NCBI GenBank assembly: GCA_023548195.1
Contig: JAJHZJ010000579.1
Span: 1,657,346-1,721,345, forward strand
Source: Bettongia penicillata ogilbyi
Lineage: Eukaryota; Chordata; Mammalia; Diprotodontia; Potoroidae
Length of the DNA stretch: 64,000 nt
Reading direction: 5' to 3'
The notes under the pieces are model-generated. The model was not told where the DNA came from. It did no database searches and saw nothing but the letters and a program-made list of their open reading frames with translations. Shown in pieces: positions 43,861-54,945 of the stretch. The first letter of the stretch is position 1. Each line of letters starts with the position of its first letter. The position numbers and the translations under genes are program-made.

Positions 43861-44821
43861 TCAAAATTCTTTTTGAGCTCTTTCATGTCTTAAGACAATT
43901 GCATTTTTTTGGAGGTTTTGGATATAGAAGCCTTGACTTTGATGTCTTCTTCTGATGTTATACTTTGTTCTTCCTCATTCAGAAGGATGGAAAAAACCTT
44001 TTCACCAAGAAAGTAACCTTCTATAGTCTTATTTTTTTCTCTTTTTTGAGCATTTTCCCAGCCAGTTACTTGATTTTTGAGACCTTTGTCAAGTGGAGGG
44101 TGTACTACCTTAGGCTTCAGAGGTTTTGTGTAGCTGTTCTCTGAGGTATTTCTAGGGAGCTGTAAGTTCTCAGTTCCTCCAAGGTGGCACAATCAAGGGA
44201 GAGCAGTTTGCTCCTTTCATGCCCTGCATCCTTGTCTGTGAGCAATCACAAGCACTCTTTTCTGTCCAGGATCTGTGAGTAGGATTCCCTCTTCACTGCC
44301 ACCACTAGGTCCACCACACCAGCACTCCTCCTCACTACAGGACCACCACTCAGGAATGAGATCTAGATCAGCTGCTCAATTCCCCAGGCTCTCTAGGCCA
44401 AGGACTAGAAAAATGGCTGCAGCTACCCAGGAGCCCAGACTGGGGCCAGACCATACTCCTCTCTCACCCAGGTGAAAGAGCTTTCTTACTGACTTTGAAA
44501 CTGTCTTTGGAATTTGTGGGTTGAGAAATCTGGGAACCACAGCTGCTACCTGTGATCCTGCAACCTGAAGCCTGCTTGAATCCTGTCTGTGCTGCATGGC
44601 CCAGGTTGGGCTGCACTTCTCTCTGAGTCCAGTGCGATAGACCTTTCCTGTCAGCCTTTCAGGATGTCTTGGGCTGGAAATCTGTTTCACTCTGCCATTT
44701 TTGTGATTTCTTCTGCTCTAGAATTTGTTTAATCATTTTTTACAGGTATTTTACGGGCTATGGGGGGAGAATTACAGCAAGACCATCCTTCTACAACACC
44801 ATCTTTGCTCTGCCCCCTGTT
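43861..44821 (-). mobile_element. L1 5'UTR plus start of ORF1 only, minus strand, with 12-bp TSD
   Basis: On the minus strand it begins near 44821 with a leader containing 'aaatcacaaaaatggcagag' and 'tccagcccaagacatcctg', as at 45.33 kb. It passes into ORF1, where REKNKTIEGYFLGEKV and EEQSITSEEDIKVKASISK are readable at about 43.9-44.06 kb. It ends within the coiled coil ('gagctcaaaaagaattttga'). ORF1 middle and end, ORF2 and 3'UTR are absent, yet a TSD flanks it. The A-rich coiled-coil codons may have served as internal priming site. Confidence 0.8.
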
Positions 44822-44833
44822 GAATTAAGTATT
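44822..44833. repeat. Target-site duplication, right copy
   Basis: gaattaagtatt, identical to 43849-43860. Confidence 0.8.
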
Positions 44834-45196
44834 AAAAATCATTTCTTGCTAAAATATCTTTTAGAATTTTCACTCTTTTACTCAACATGCAACTGAGGTA
44901 GTACCAAATCAAATTTCACTTCATACCCAGGAGGGAGGTATAAAAGGTATATGGAAAGGAAACTACTTAAATTGATTGACACAGGGATGGGGGTGTAATA
45001 AAGACCTGCAAGGTGTGTGTTTCTAAAAATTGCACAGAAATTCATTTTTGTGACTGGAATCCTACTTTCTCTTGGCCTCACATCACTTAAATTCAGCCAA
45101 GCAATTAGTGATCAGTAAACAAATATTTCAATGTAAAAAGGAGGGGAAGGAATGGCTATGAAAATCAAATAATCCTTTAAAAAAATAAAATAGGTG

Positions 45197-45753
45197 GGGA
45201 AGTCAAGATGGTGGAGTAACAACACACACTTTCTGGAGTGCTCCTGCCAAACCCAGTCAAATACCTGTAAAAAATGACTCTAAAGAAATTCTGGAGCTGT
45301 AGAGCCCACAGAATGATGGAGTGAAGCAAATCGCCAGCCCAAGACATCCGGAAGATAGCCAGGAAGTGTCTATCTCACTACACTGGGAGCAGAGTGCAGT
45401 GCAGTGTAGGCTGCAAGTGCAGAGAGGGGACCTGAGCAGCCTTGGGGTGACTGAATCCCTCACACCTGTGGTGATTTCCAGGCTTCATGACCCCAAAACG
45501 CTGAGTATAATTTAGAAAATCAGTGGGAAAAGCTTGTGGAGCCAGGGCAGGAGAGTGGAGTAGTCCAGCCCCTGCCCTAGGGCAACTGATGGGGAAGGGG
45601 GCAAAGGAAACTTCAGCAATCACAGTAGCAGGAATGGCAGCCGCAGACACTGTTTTGGTAGCTCTAGGTCCACAGATCTGGGGGGGGGGATTGAGCGACT
45701 GTCAGTATACCCCCCACCCTCACTGGAAGCAGAGAACTACCTTGACAAAGTAA
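45197..45753 (+). mobile_element. HAL1-like element 1, 5'UTR
   Basis: It begins 'ggggaagtcaagatggtgg' and contains 'cgccagcccaagacatccgg', homologous to the leaders at 20.4 kb and 43.9-44.8 kb. Short frames on both strands here (45257-45753) are leader sequence. ORF1 follows directly. Confidence 0.75.
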
Positions 45754-46853
45754 ATGACTGGTAAAATAAACAAAAACCAGAAGAATAATCAGATTATAGA
45801 ATCTTACTTTGATTACAAGGAATACCAAAGCATGCAAACAGAAAAAGAAAAAAACAAAGTCAGAGCTCCTCCATCCAAAGCCTTCAGGAAAAATATTAAT
45901 TGGTCTCAGGCCAAGGAAGAGCTCAAAAAGGATTTTGAAAATCAAGTAAGGGAAGTAGAGCAAAAATTGGGAAGAGACATGAGAGTGATGCAAGAAAATC
46001 ATGAAAAATGAGTCAACTGATTGCTGAAGGATACCCAAAAAAAATGCTGAAGAAAATAATACTTTTAAAAACAGACTAACTGAAATGGCAAAATAGATCC
46101 AAAAAGCCAATGGGCAGAAGAATGTGCTAAAAATCAGAGTTGGCCAGATGGAAAAGGAGGTCTAAAAGCTCACTGAAGAAAATAATTCCTTAAAGATTAG
46201 AATGAAGCAGATGGAAGCTAATGATTGTATGAAAAATCAAGAAATTATAAAAACAAAACCAAAGGAATGAAAAATAGCAGACAATGTGAAATATCTCATT
46301 GGAAAAACAACTGACCTGGAAAATAGAACGATGACAGACACTTCAAAAATTATGAGACTACCTGAAAACTATGATCAAAAAAAAGAGCCTAGACATCATC
46401 TTTCATGAAATTATCAAGGAAAACTGCCCTGATATTCTAGAATCAAAAAGTAAAATAAATATTGAAAGAATCTAATGATCACCTCCTGAAAGAGATCCAA
46501 AAAGAAAAACTCCTAAGAATATTGTAGCCAAATGCCAGAGTTCCCAGGTCAAGAAGAAAATATTGCAAGCAGCCAAAAAGAAACAATTTGAGTATTGTGA
46601 AAATAAAATCAGGATAACACAATATCCAGCAGCTTCTACATTAAGGATCACAGGGCTTGGAATATGATATTCCAGAAATCAAAGGAGATAGGATTAAAGC
46701 CAAGAATCACCTACTCAGCAAAACTGAGTATAATGCTTTAGAGGAAAAAAATGATCATTCAATGAAATAGAGGATTTTCAAGCATTCTTGATGAAAAGAC
46801 TAGAGCTGAATAGAAAATTTGACTTTCAAACACAAGAATCAAGAGAAGCATGA
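45754..46853 (+). pseudogene. HAL1-like element 1, ORF1 relic
   Basis: ATG at 45754. Read: a Lys/Asn-rich N-terminus, KVRAPPSKAFRKNINWSQ, then the coiled coil (ELKKDFENQVREVEQKLGRD) up to a TGA at 46009. The relic continues in other frames through heptads, 'tcattggaaaaacaactgac', the RRM strand ('aaaattatgagactacctg') and the C-terminal domain ('aagaatcacctactcagcaa') to about 46.85 kb. ORF1p coats L1 RNA and acts as a trimeric chaperone. ORF2 never follows, only the spacer and 3' region. Confidence 0.8.
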
Positions 46854-47825
46854 AAAGGTAAACAGGAAAGAGAAATCAGAAAGGACTTAATAAAGTTGAA
46901 CTATTTACATTTCTATATGGAAAAATATTTGTAACTCTTGAAACTTTTCTCAGTAGTTGGGTAGTTTGAGGGATTATAAAAATACATAGAGGGTACAGAA
47001 TGAGCTGAATAGGAAGGGATGATATCTAAAAAAATAAAATTAAGGGGTGAGAGGAATATATTGGGAGGAGAAAGGGAGAAATGGAATGGGGCAAATTATC
47101 TTTCATAAAAGAGGCAAGAAAAAGCTTTTTCAATGGAGGGAGGAAAGGGGGAGGTGTGGGGGGAAAAGTAAAGCTTACTCTCATCACATTTCGCTTAAGG
47201 AAATAATAATATGTACACTCAAATTGGTATGAAAATCTACCTTACGCTACAAGAAAATAGGGGAGAAGGGGATGAGTGGGGTATGGGAGGAGATGATAGA
47301 AGGGAGGGCAAATGAGAGGAGGGGTAATTAGAAGTAAACACTTTTGGGGATGGACAAGGTAAAAAGAGATAATAGAATAAATGGGGGGGCAGGATAGGAT
47401 GGAGGGAAATATAGTCTTTCACAATGTGACTATTATGAAAGTCTTTTACATATCTACACATGTACAACCTGTATTGAATTGCTTTCCTTCTCAGTGAGGA
47501 TGGGTGGGGAGGGAGGAAAGGAGAGATGTTGGAACTCAAAGTTTTAAAAATGAGTGCTAAAAATTGTTTTTACATGCAACTGGGAAATAAGAAATACAAG
47601 TAATGAGGTATAGAAATCTATCTTGCCCTGCAAGAAAACAGAGGAGATGGGGATAAGGGAAAGGAGAGGTGTGATATAAGGGAGGGCCAATTAGGGGAAA
47701 GGGTAATAAGAATGCACAGTGTCTTGTGGTGGAGGGAGGGGAGAGATGTGGAGAAAATTTGGAACGCAAAATCTTGTGGAAATGAATGTTGAAAACAAAA
47801 AATGAATAAATAAATTTTTTAAAAA
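46854..47825 (+). mobile_element. HAL1-like element 1, spacer and duplicated 3' region, no ORF2
   Basis: The purine-rich spacer leads directly into 'ttggaactcaaagttttaaa' and 'aattgtttttacatgcaact', the L1 3' end, with no ORF2. A second related module follows: the block at 47226 ('ggtatgaaaatctacc') recurs at 47607 ('ggtatagaaatctatc'), period 381 bp, and ends in AATAAATAAATTT. Reverse-strand Pro/Ser/Leu-rich frames are shadows of the purine tracts. Confidence 0.75.
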
Positions 47826-47856
47826 AGAGAATAGTTGCTTTCTAATTTGTCTGACT

Positions 47857-48165
47857 TGAAAGGCAGAGCCAAGATGCCAGAATGAGGCAGGAACTCACCT
47901 GAACTATCCCAAACTTACTTCCAAACAACTATAAAATAACACCTCAAAATGAATTCTGATGCAACAGAACCAACAAAATGGCAGGGTGAAACAACCTTCT
48001 ACCAAGATAACTTAGAAAGCTGGCAGGAAAGGTTTATTTCAGGCAAAAGAAAAGCACAGTCCAATGAATGCAGCATCCATGTAAGCCAGCAGTAAGCCAT
48101 GCCCCAGCAAGTCAGCAAGAGACCCCAAGTCCCAACACAGGTAAGCAGTAAGATCCCACAGTCTT
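47857..48165 (+). mobile_element. HAL1-like element 2, 5'UTR
   Basis: 'ggcagagccaagatgccaga' and 'atgaggcaggaactcacct' form an L1 leader of a subtype closer to 37.17 kb than to 45.2 kb. It is joined near 48.166 kb to the ORF1 C-terminal part, so the N-terminal and middle ORF1 are deleted. Confidence 0.65.
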
Positions 48166-48355
48166 TAAAGGATCACAGGACTTGGAATATGATATTCCAG
48201 AAGGCAAAGGAACTAGGATTAAAACCAAGAATCACCTACCCAGCAAAAGTGAGTATTATACCTCAGGCGGAAAAATGGTCATTTAATGAAATAGAGGACT
48301 TTAAAGCATTCTTGATAGACCAGAGCTAAATAGAAAATTTGACTTTCAAACATGA
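48166..48355 (+). pseudogene. HAL1-like element 2, ORF1 C-terminal remnant
   Basis: An open stretch reads AWNMIFQKAKELG-like, then KPRITYPAKVSIIPQ and FNEIEDFKAFLIDQ, the C-terminal domain of ORF1p. It begins abruptly after leader sequence at about 48.166 kb. Confidence 0.75.
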
Positions 48356-49318
48356 GAAGCATGAAAAGGTAAACAGGAAAGCGAAATCCTAAGGGCCTTA
48401 CCAAAGTTGAACTGTTTACATTCCTACATGGGAAAATAATATTTGTAACTCTTGAGACTTTTCTCAGTACTAGGGTAGTTGAAGGGATTATATACATATA
48501 GGACAAAGAGCACAGGGTGAGTTGAATAGAAAGGGATGATATTATTTTAAAAAATAAGATTAAGGGGTGAGAGAGGAATATATTGTGAGGAGAAAGGGGA
48601 AAACAGAATGGGGCAAATTAGCTTTTTCAATGGAAGGGAAGAGAGAGGAAATGAGAGAGAAAAGTGAACCTTACTCATCACATTTGACTGAAGGAGCAAA
48701 TGATATGCATACTCAATTTTTTATCTATCTTACACTACAGGAAAGTAGAGAAGGGTATAAGCAGGAAATGGGGGGGATAATAGAAGGGAGCACACATGGA
48801 AGGAGGACATAATTGGAAGTAAATACTTTTGAGGGAGGGATAGGGTAAAAAGGGAGAACAGAATAAATGGTGGGGGCAGGATAGGATGAAGGGAAATATA
48901 GTTAGTCTTCCACAACATGGCTTTTATGGAAGTCTTTTGTATAACTACACATGTATGATATACATCAAATTGCTTGCCTTCTCAGTGGGGATGGGTGGGG
49001 AGGGAGGAAGGGAGTAAAGTTGGAACTCAAAGTTTTAAAAAACAAATGTTAAAAATTGTTTTTACATGCAACTGGGAAATAAGGTATACAGGCAATGGGG
49101 TATAGAAATCTATCTTGCCCTGCAAGAAAATAAAGGGGATGGGGATAACAGAAGGGAGGGGTGTAATAGAAGGAAGGACAGATTGGGGGAAGGGGTAATC
49201 AGAATGCATGCTGTCAGGTTCAGCAAAAGGGAGGGACTGGAAGAAAATTTGGAACTCAAAAACTTGTGAAAATGAATGTTGAAAACTAAAAATAAATGAA
49301 TTGGAATTTTAAAAAACT
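48356..49318 (+). mobile_element. HAL1-like element 2, spacer and duplicated 3' region
   Basis: Same organisation as 46.85-47.83 kb: spacer, no ORF2, then two 3' modules ('tatcttacac' at 48726 and 'tatcttgccc' at 49111, period 385 bp). It ends in 'gaaaactaaaaataaatg'. Confidence 0.75.
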
Positions 49319-49339
49319 TACAAATGTAAATTTGTCTCA

Positions 49340-50225
49340 GGGTCAAAAAGAACTTTTTGAAGAGCTCAAAAAGGATTTTAAAAGTTAAATAAAAGAGAAG
49401 AAAATTTGGGGAGAGAAATCAGAGTGATGCAAGAAAATTATCAAAAAAAGTCAACAACTTGGTAAAGGAAACATCAAAAAATGGGGAAAGATGTATACAA
49501 ATTCACTGAAGAAAATAATTCCTTAAGAAATAGACTTGGCCAAATGGAAAGGGATGTACAAAAATTCAATGAAGAAAATAATTCATTAAAAATTAAAATT
49601 GGGCAAGAGAAAACTAATGACTCCACAAGACATCAAGAATCAATCAATAAAATCAAAAGAAAGGAAAAATAGAACAAATATTCCCTTGAAAAAACAACTG
49701 ACTTGGAAAAGAGATTCAGGAGAAATCATTTAAAAATTATTAAACTACCTAAAAACCATGATCAAAAAAGAGCCTGGTCAGTATATTTCAAGAAATTATC
49801 AAGGAACACTGTCCTGATATGTAGAACTAGAGGGTAAAATAGAAATTGAAAGAATCCATTGATCATTTCCTGAAAGAAATCCTAAAATGGTTAAGTCCAA
49901 GGAATATTACAGTCAAATTCCAGAACTCTCATGTCAAGGAGAAAATAATGCAAACAGCCAAAAATAATTCAATTATTTGTGGAGCCATAGTCAGGATTAT
50001 ACAAAATTTAGCAATTTCTTCATTAAAGGGTTGGAGTGCTTGGAATATGATATTCTGGAAAGCAAAAGAGTAAGGATTACTACTAAGAATCACCTAGCCA
50101 GGAAAACTGAGCATAATCCTTCAGGGGAAGAAATTATCATTTAATGAAATTAAGGACTTTCAGGTATTCCTCATGAAAAGACCAGTGCTGAACAGAAAAT
50201 CTGATTTCCAAATACAAGAATAAAG
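49340..50225 (+). pseudogene. L1 element 3, ORF1 relic lacking its 5' end
   Basis: It starts within the coiled coil ('gaagagctcaaaaaggattt'). An open stretch at 49481-49672 has heptads with KFTEENNSLRNRLGQMERDV repeated as KFNEENNSLKIKIGQ. The RRM and C-terminal domain follow ('aaaaattattaaactacc', 'attactactaagaatcacc'). Stops interrupt. Confidence 0.7.
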
Positions 50226-51205
50226 AGAAGCATAAAAAGTAAATAGGAAAGAGAAAACTTAAAAGATCCAATAAGTTTAAATTGATTACTTCCCTATGTG
50301 GCAAAATGATACTTGTAACTCCCAAGAACTTTATCACTACTAGGGCAGTTAGAAGGAATATACATATGCAGAGAGCACAAATATGAGTGGATCATGATGG
50401 AATGATATCTTAATAATACAATTAAGTAATGAGAAAGGAATGCAATAAAAGAAATTGGAAGGGAGAGATAGAATGGGGTAAATTATCACATAAAAAAAGG
50501 CATAAAAAAGCTTTTACATTGGAGTGAAAGATGGGGAGTGGGCAATGCTTGAACCTTGCTATCATCAAAATGCCCTCAAAGAGAGAATGAAATCTATCTC
50601 ACCCCCCACAGTGAGTAGGAGAGAAGGACAAGGGAATTGGGGGCTGATAGAAGGAAAACTGGGTTGGGGGAGGCAATGATGAGAAACAAAACCCTTTTCA
50701 GGAAGGAAAAGGTGGAAGGAGAGAGAAAATAAACAGGGTGGGGAGCAGGATATAGGGAAATAAGCAGGTAGTAATCATAACTGTGAATGTGAAATGGGGT
50801 GAACCTACCCACAAAATGGAAGCAGATAGAGTGGATTAAAAACCAAAATCCTACAATACGTTGTTTATAAGAAGCACATTTGAGGCAGAGTAAAGGTAAG
50901 GGGTGGTTCAGAATCTATTATGTGTCAGCAAAAGTAAAAAGAAAAAAGCAGAGTTAACAATCATAATCTCAGACTAAGCAAAAGCAAAATGATTTAAGGA
51001 AGGAGATTATATCTTGCTAAAAGGTGCCATAGACAATGAAGTAGCAGCAATACAAAATATGTATTCACTAAATGGTGTATCATTTGAATTTTTAAGGGAG
51101 AGGTTGAAGGAACTACAGAAGGAAATAGACAGTAAAACTATACTACTAGAGTACCCCAACTTTCTGTTATCAAAACTGGATAAATTTATTTTAAAATCAA
51201 ACACG
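50226..51205 (+). pseudogene. L1 element 3, spacer and start of ORF2 (endonuclease)
   Basis: The purine-rich spacer (50.23-50.79 kb) is followed by ORF2 endonuclease sequence: 'cctacaatacgttgtttata', then at 51014-51205 an open stretch with LKGAIDNEVAAIQ and LRERLKELQKEIDSKTIL. The APE-type endonuclease nicks target DNA in the intact protein. The sequence ends before the catalytic GDFN motif (the place reads LEYPNF) and before any RT. It shows that the spacer lies between ORF1 and ORF2. Confidence 0.65.
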
Positions 51206-51210
51206 AAACT

Positions 51211-51332
51211 TTTGCCTCAGTTTCCTTATCTGTAAAATGAGTTGGAGAAGGAAAAGACAAACCGTTCCAGTGTCTTTGACAAGAAAACCCCAAATGGGGT
51301 CATGGACATAACTGAACAACAACACCTTGTCA
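51211..51332 (+). mobile_element. tRNA-derived SINE, type A, 5'-truncated
   Basis: 'cctcagtttccttatctg', 'gttggagaaggaaaagac', 'ccccaaatggggtcatgg' and 'aactgaacaacaacacc'. The head is missing. Confidence 0.85.
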
Positions 51333-51334
51333 CT

Positions 51335-51725
51335 TATACTTTTACAATATTTCTTGTATTTCTTCCCTTCTTGCAACTAACACTCTTTCCTAGTTCTGGA
51401 CATCTCATCACTTCTTATCTACATTATTGCAATGGCCTCCTATTCAGTCTAGTCTCTCCCCTCTTCAATTTATGTGCAACACAACTACCAAATTTATATT
51501 CCCCAAATACAAATGTGAACATGTCACTCCCTTATTCAAAACTCTTAAGTGGTTCCATATTATCTCTAGGATAGAATAAAAAACTACACAGTTTGCCTCC
51601 CAGTCACATTTCCAGTTTTATTTTCATATTACTCCCCTCACACAATCTCCATTTCTATGAAACTGGTCAACTAGCTATTGCCCATTCATAGTACTCTGTC
51701 TCCTAGCACCATAGTTTTCCCTAGA
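51335..51725 (+). mobile_element. L2 LINE 3' region
   Basis: 'ttattgcaatggcctcctat', 'atgtcactcccttattcaaa' and 'actcttaagtggttcc', then 'tctaggatagaataaaaaac', follow L2 order (..aaaccctccagtggctccc..). Confidence 0.7.
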
Positions 51726-51734
51726 TGATCCCTC

Positions 51735-51830
51735 TGAGAGAGGGAAGAGGAAAGAAAGGAAGAATGAGAAGGGAAAGAAAAGGGAAACAGAAAGGCAGAG
51801 GCAAAGGCAGAGGAAAGTAAAAACAAGAAT
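51735..51830. repeat. Purine-rich low-complexity (GGAAAG/GCAGAG)n
   Basis: A degenerate AG-rich run of GGAAAGAAAGG and GGCAGAGGCAAAGGC type. Confidence 0.8.
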
Positions 51831-51839
51831 CCAATGAAG

Positions 51840-52600
51840 AAGTGAAATTGCTTAAGTTATCTTTTTCCCCCTTTTACATTGAATATCACGTTTGGTTCAA
51901 GAGAAGTTTTGGGAAAATGAAAATAAATGTCAAGGCAATCACTTGTATAATTTTTAATCTCTTTTCAGGAATGTAAGAACAGCTACTATTTTCTCTTTGA
52001 GCAGTCATCAAAAAATATATTCACCTTCAAGATAGAAATAGGCTTTACTATGGGATGTATCCAAAAGCAGCCTGAATTCAGTGCATTCTAATTTCATTAC
52101 TTACAGGTTTTTTAATGGTGCTATGGTATTTGAATCTTGAATTTTTCATCTGTGAATGTTCACATTTTATAATGTCATAAGAAAAATCAATCTGAAACTA
52201 ATGGCCAAGGGAATCTTTAGACACACAGAAAGACACTCTATTAGACATCTAACAGTCACTGCTTTGTTGCCCATAAAAGGTGGATTATTTCTTCTTTTAA
52301 GTATTTAGATATAGTTTTTTTTAATTCTGTGGTTCTAGTACAAAATAAATGATTTTTTAGAAGACACTATCATTTTACATGTGAGCAATCTTGTATCTGA
52401 TTTTTACTTGTTAGTAACAAATATCTGAGTAACAAAAATCAGACTGAGAAAACTCAATTGTTTTTATCTGTTGGGGAGATAATCTATTATTCTTCTTTGG
52501 TTGATTTATTTTGGACCATACTGATCCTGTTTTTGTTCCAATTTATTACTAACAGTGTAACCTAGAAAGATAAAATGCATCAATTGTTGTTACAGAAGTA
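51840..52600. other. No recognised element
   Basis: AT-rich, with no repeat or coding signal recognised. Confidence 0.3.
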
Positions 52601-52604
52601 GAGA

Positions 52605-52760
52605 GACAAGTACAGGTCTAGAAACTAGCAAATTTGGGTTATCTCCAACCTCCACCATGACTTTGTTTTATGGATTTAATACAAAAGACTAAGCTCTCTG
52701 GTCTTCCCTTTCCCCATCTGTAAAATTTAAGGGGTTGGACTATATCAGGAATAATTAACT
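52605..52760 (+). mobile_element. MIR-type SINE relic
   Basis: 'cctttccccatctgtaaaat' and 'ttaaggggttggactatatc' give the MIR 3' core, plus strand. Confidence 0.6.
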
Positions 52761-53097
52761 TTTTTGTGTTAATAGCCCCCTTTGACAACCTGATGAAGCC
52801 TATAGATCTCTTCTCAAGATAATGTTCTTAAATGCAAAAAACCAAATTCAAAAGATTACAAAGGAAACCAATTATACGGAAATAAAACTTTTTTTCCCAC
52901 CCAAGTTCCTAGATCTTATAAAATCTTTCCATGGATTCTTAGATCTATTGGCCAAGAGCAAAAAAGCCCTAGGAAATGTCCATATGTCCTTATGTCTTAT
53001 GTCCTTCCTGACTCAAAAATTATAGATGACTCAAATTCTGTTTTATTTATTTCTATCATTACATGAAAATACATAGATGTTTGGTTGACAGTGCCTT

Positions 53098-53245
53098 CCA
53101 TTGCAACCCTCTTTGACTTAGTAGATAAATCCTAGGGAGTTGCCTAGGACACTTAGAGATTAATTAATTTGCCTAGATTTTACAATGACAGAATTTGAAC
53201 CCAGGTCTTTCTGACTACAAGCTCAGCACTCTACCCACAATTAAT
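53098..53245 (-). mobile_element. MIR-type SINE relic, minus strand
   Basis: 'attaatttgcctagatttta', 'atttgaacccaggtctttct' and 'gactacaagctcagcactc'. Confidence 0.6.
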
Positions 53246-53884
53246 ATTTTAATGGTTTTAATTTTCCTTCGGGGGGATGCTTCTTACCACTTGAAGTAGC
53301 TTAGTTTTCCTATAAACATAAGCTTGATTTTTGATTTATCCCTTTTCTGCTTGGCTGCAAATAACTTAAATAATGTTTTACTCATAACTTCTCCAATCCA
53401 GGTGGAGCTCATTTTGTGGTATTTTATGCCTGCATGTCCTCTCTTCCTTTACTCTTCAGTTCCATCCCCAGAGAGTGGCATTCTCTCCGATCGTTGCTTT
53501 TTTTCCCATCAATAAAAATTTTAAGAGTTTTCTTGAAGGAAAGATTGAGAAAGTGAGACTACAATCAAAGCATCAGTATCTATAAATCTTACAATGTTAT
53601 TTCAAGAATGCAAGAGCTTTTAATAAATTTGGTCTGAACCTTTATAGTCATATGTTTAATAGTCATCAAACTCCACCATGAGTGTAGCTTAACCCTGAAT
53701 GCAAAAAATCCACTTTAAAAGGGCTATTCAAAAGCCATTTTGATTAATTGCATTGTATTATCATTAATTTTGTGATAGTACTGCTGTTGTTGTCATGGTT
53801 TTAACATTACCACACCTACCCAGTAGTAGTTCCTTTTGCCACAGTGATAGTCATAAGTCGAAAAAGTAGGAATTAATTTTAATA

Positions 53885-53944
53885 TAGTACTATGGAGAGA
53901 AAGATCACTGGCTGTGGCATCAGAATCCTAGTCCTACCCCTTAC

Positions 53945-54004
<60 letters not shown>

Positions 54005-54130
54005 GCTTCTATGCTCTTAGGCAAGTGATTTAAACCTTAGGACAAGTTTCTTCCTTTTGAAAAAAAGAAGGGTGGGGGGTTTAGATGGCTTCTAAGGCCC
54101 CTGCTATCCCTTCTATAATCCTTATTTTAG
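53885..54130 (+). mobile_element. MIR-type SINE split by a TA microsatellite
   Basis: The head side ('ctggctgtggcatcagaatc') and the tail side ('ttaggcaagtgatttaaacc', 'gatggcttctaaggcccctg') flank the (TA)n run and belong to one MIR in plus orientation. Confidence 0.6.
53948..53996. repeat. (TA)n microsatellite
   Basis: About 24 uninterrupted TA units inside a MIR relic. Confidence 0.95.
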
Positions 54131-54549
54131 TGTTTCCCAATCCACTAGCATCATTGTAATGGACTCATAATGGTCACCATCTATCTTTTATCCCTCAATC
54201 TTATTTTAATCAATCTATAAACATTATAAAGCACTTACTTTAAGCATGTACAAAATATATACAAAGCATATATGAGATCATTTCTGTACCATGAGATCTT
54301 TTTAGGGGGAGACACTAGGAGCTGAGGAATGGAGATCTGGAAATACTATAGATAGGAGGTGGATTTCCTTATCACTATGTCCATACTAGTAATTGTCTTC
54401 CATATTCAACAGGTAGCGCTGCTGTTCCTCATTAACACTATGTGGGATGACTACAACTGGAAAGGCTGAAGAGACCAACACTACTTACAGCTCACAGAGA
54501 CTAGCTTTAGTTCATAGCTAGATTGTCAGTAGTTGCAACTACTAAAGAT

Positions 54550-54795
54550 CTGGGACAGCTAGGTGGTGCAGTGGATAGAACACTGGGCTTGGAATAAGGA
54601 GGACATCTTCCTGAGTTCAAATCCAGCCTTAGACACTAGCTGTGTAACTCTGGACAAGTCACTTAACCCTGTTTGCCTAAGTTCTTCATCTCTAAAATGA
54701 GTTGGAGAAGGAAATGGCAAACCACTTCAGTATTTTTGCCAAGCAAACCCTAAGTGGGGTAGCAAAGAGTCAGACACAACTGAAAAAAATACAAT
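54550..54795 (+). mobile_element. tRNA-derived SINE, type A, full length
   Basis: The best head in the window: 'acagctaggtggtgcagtgg' (A-box like), 'gagttcaaatccagcctt' (B-box like), 'aagtcacttaaccctg', 'gttggagaaggaaatggc', 'aaccctaagtggggtagc' and 'gacacaactgaaaaaaat'. The two internal boxes support a tRNA-derived Pol III origin. Confidence 0.9.
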
Positions 54796-54802
54796 AAGGC
54801 AG

Positions 54803-54945
54803 GAAGGATGTAGAAAATGGTGCTTGAATTGAGTTTCAAAGGAAACTCTGGATTCTAAGTGGAACTAAGGAGATAGAGCATTCCAGACAGCAAAGAGCTT
54901 GAACAAAGATAAGAAGATAGAAATTTAAGGTGATTTGTGAATGTA
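54803..54945 (+). repeat. Ancient repeat fragment
   Basis: 'gcttgaattgagtttcaaag', 'gagcattccagacagcaaag' and 'agcttgaacaaagat' match the 0.5-0.65 kb part of the ancient repeat. Confidence 0.5.

Noticed and set aside
44275..44690. GC-richer frames on both strands as a possible gene exon
   Set aside because: The segment is the leader of a minus-strand L1 bounded by TSDs.
51014..51235. 73-codon frame as a separate small gene
   Set aside because: Its residues match the L1 ORF2 endonuclease region and it lies directly after the L1 spacer.
54550..54640. Possible tRNA gene
   Set aside because: A- and B-box-like motifs are present, but the sequence is the head of a SINE with no cloverleaf end or terminator of a tRNA gene.
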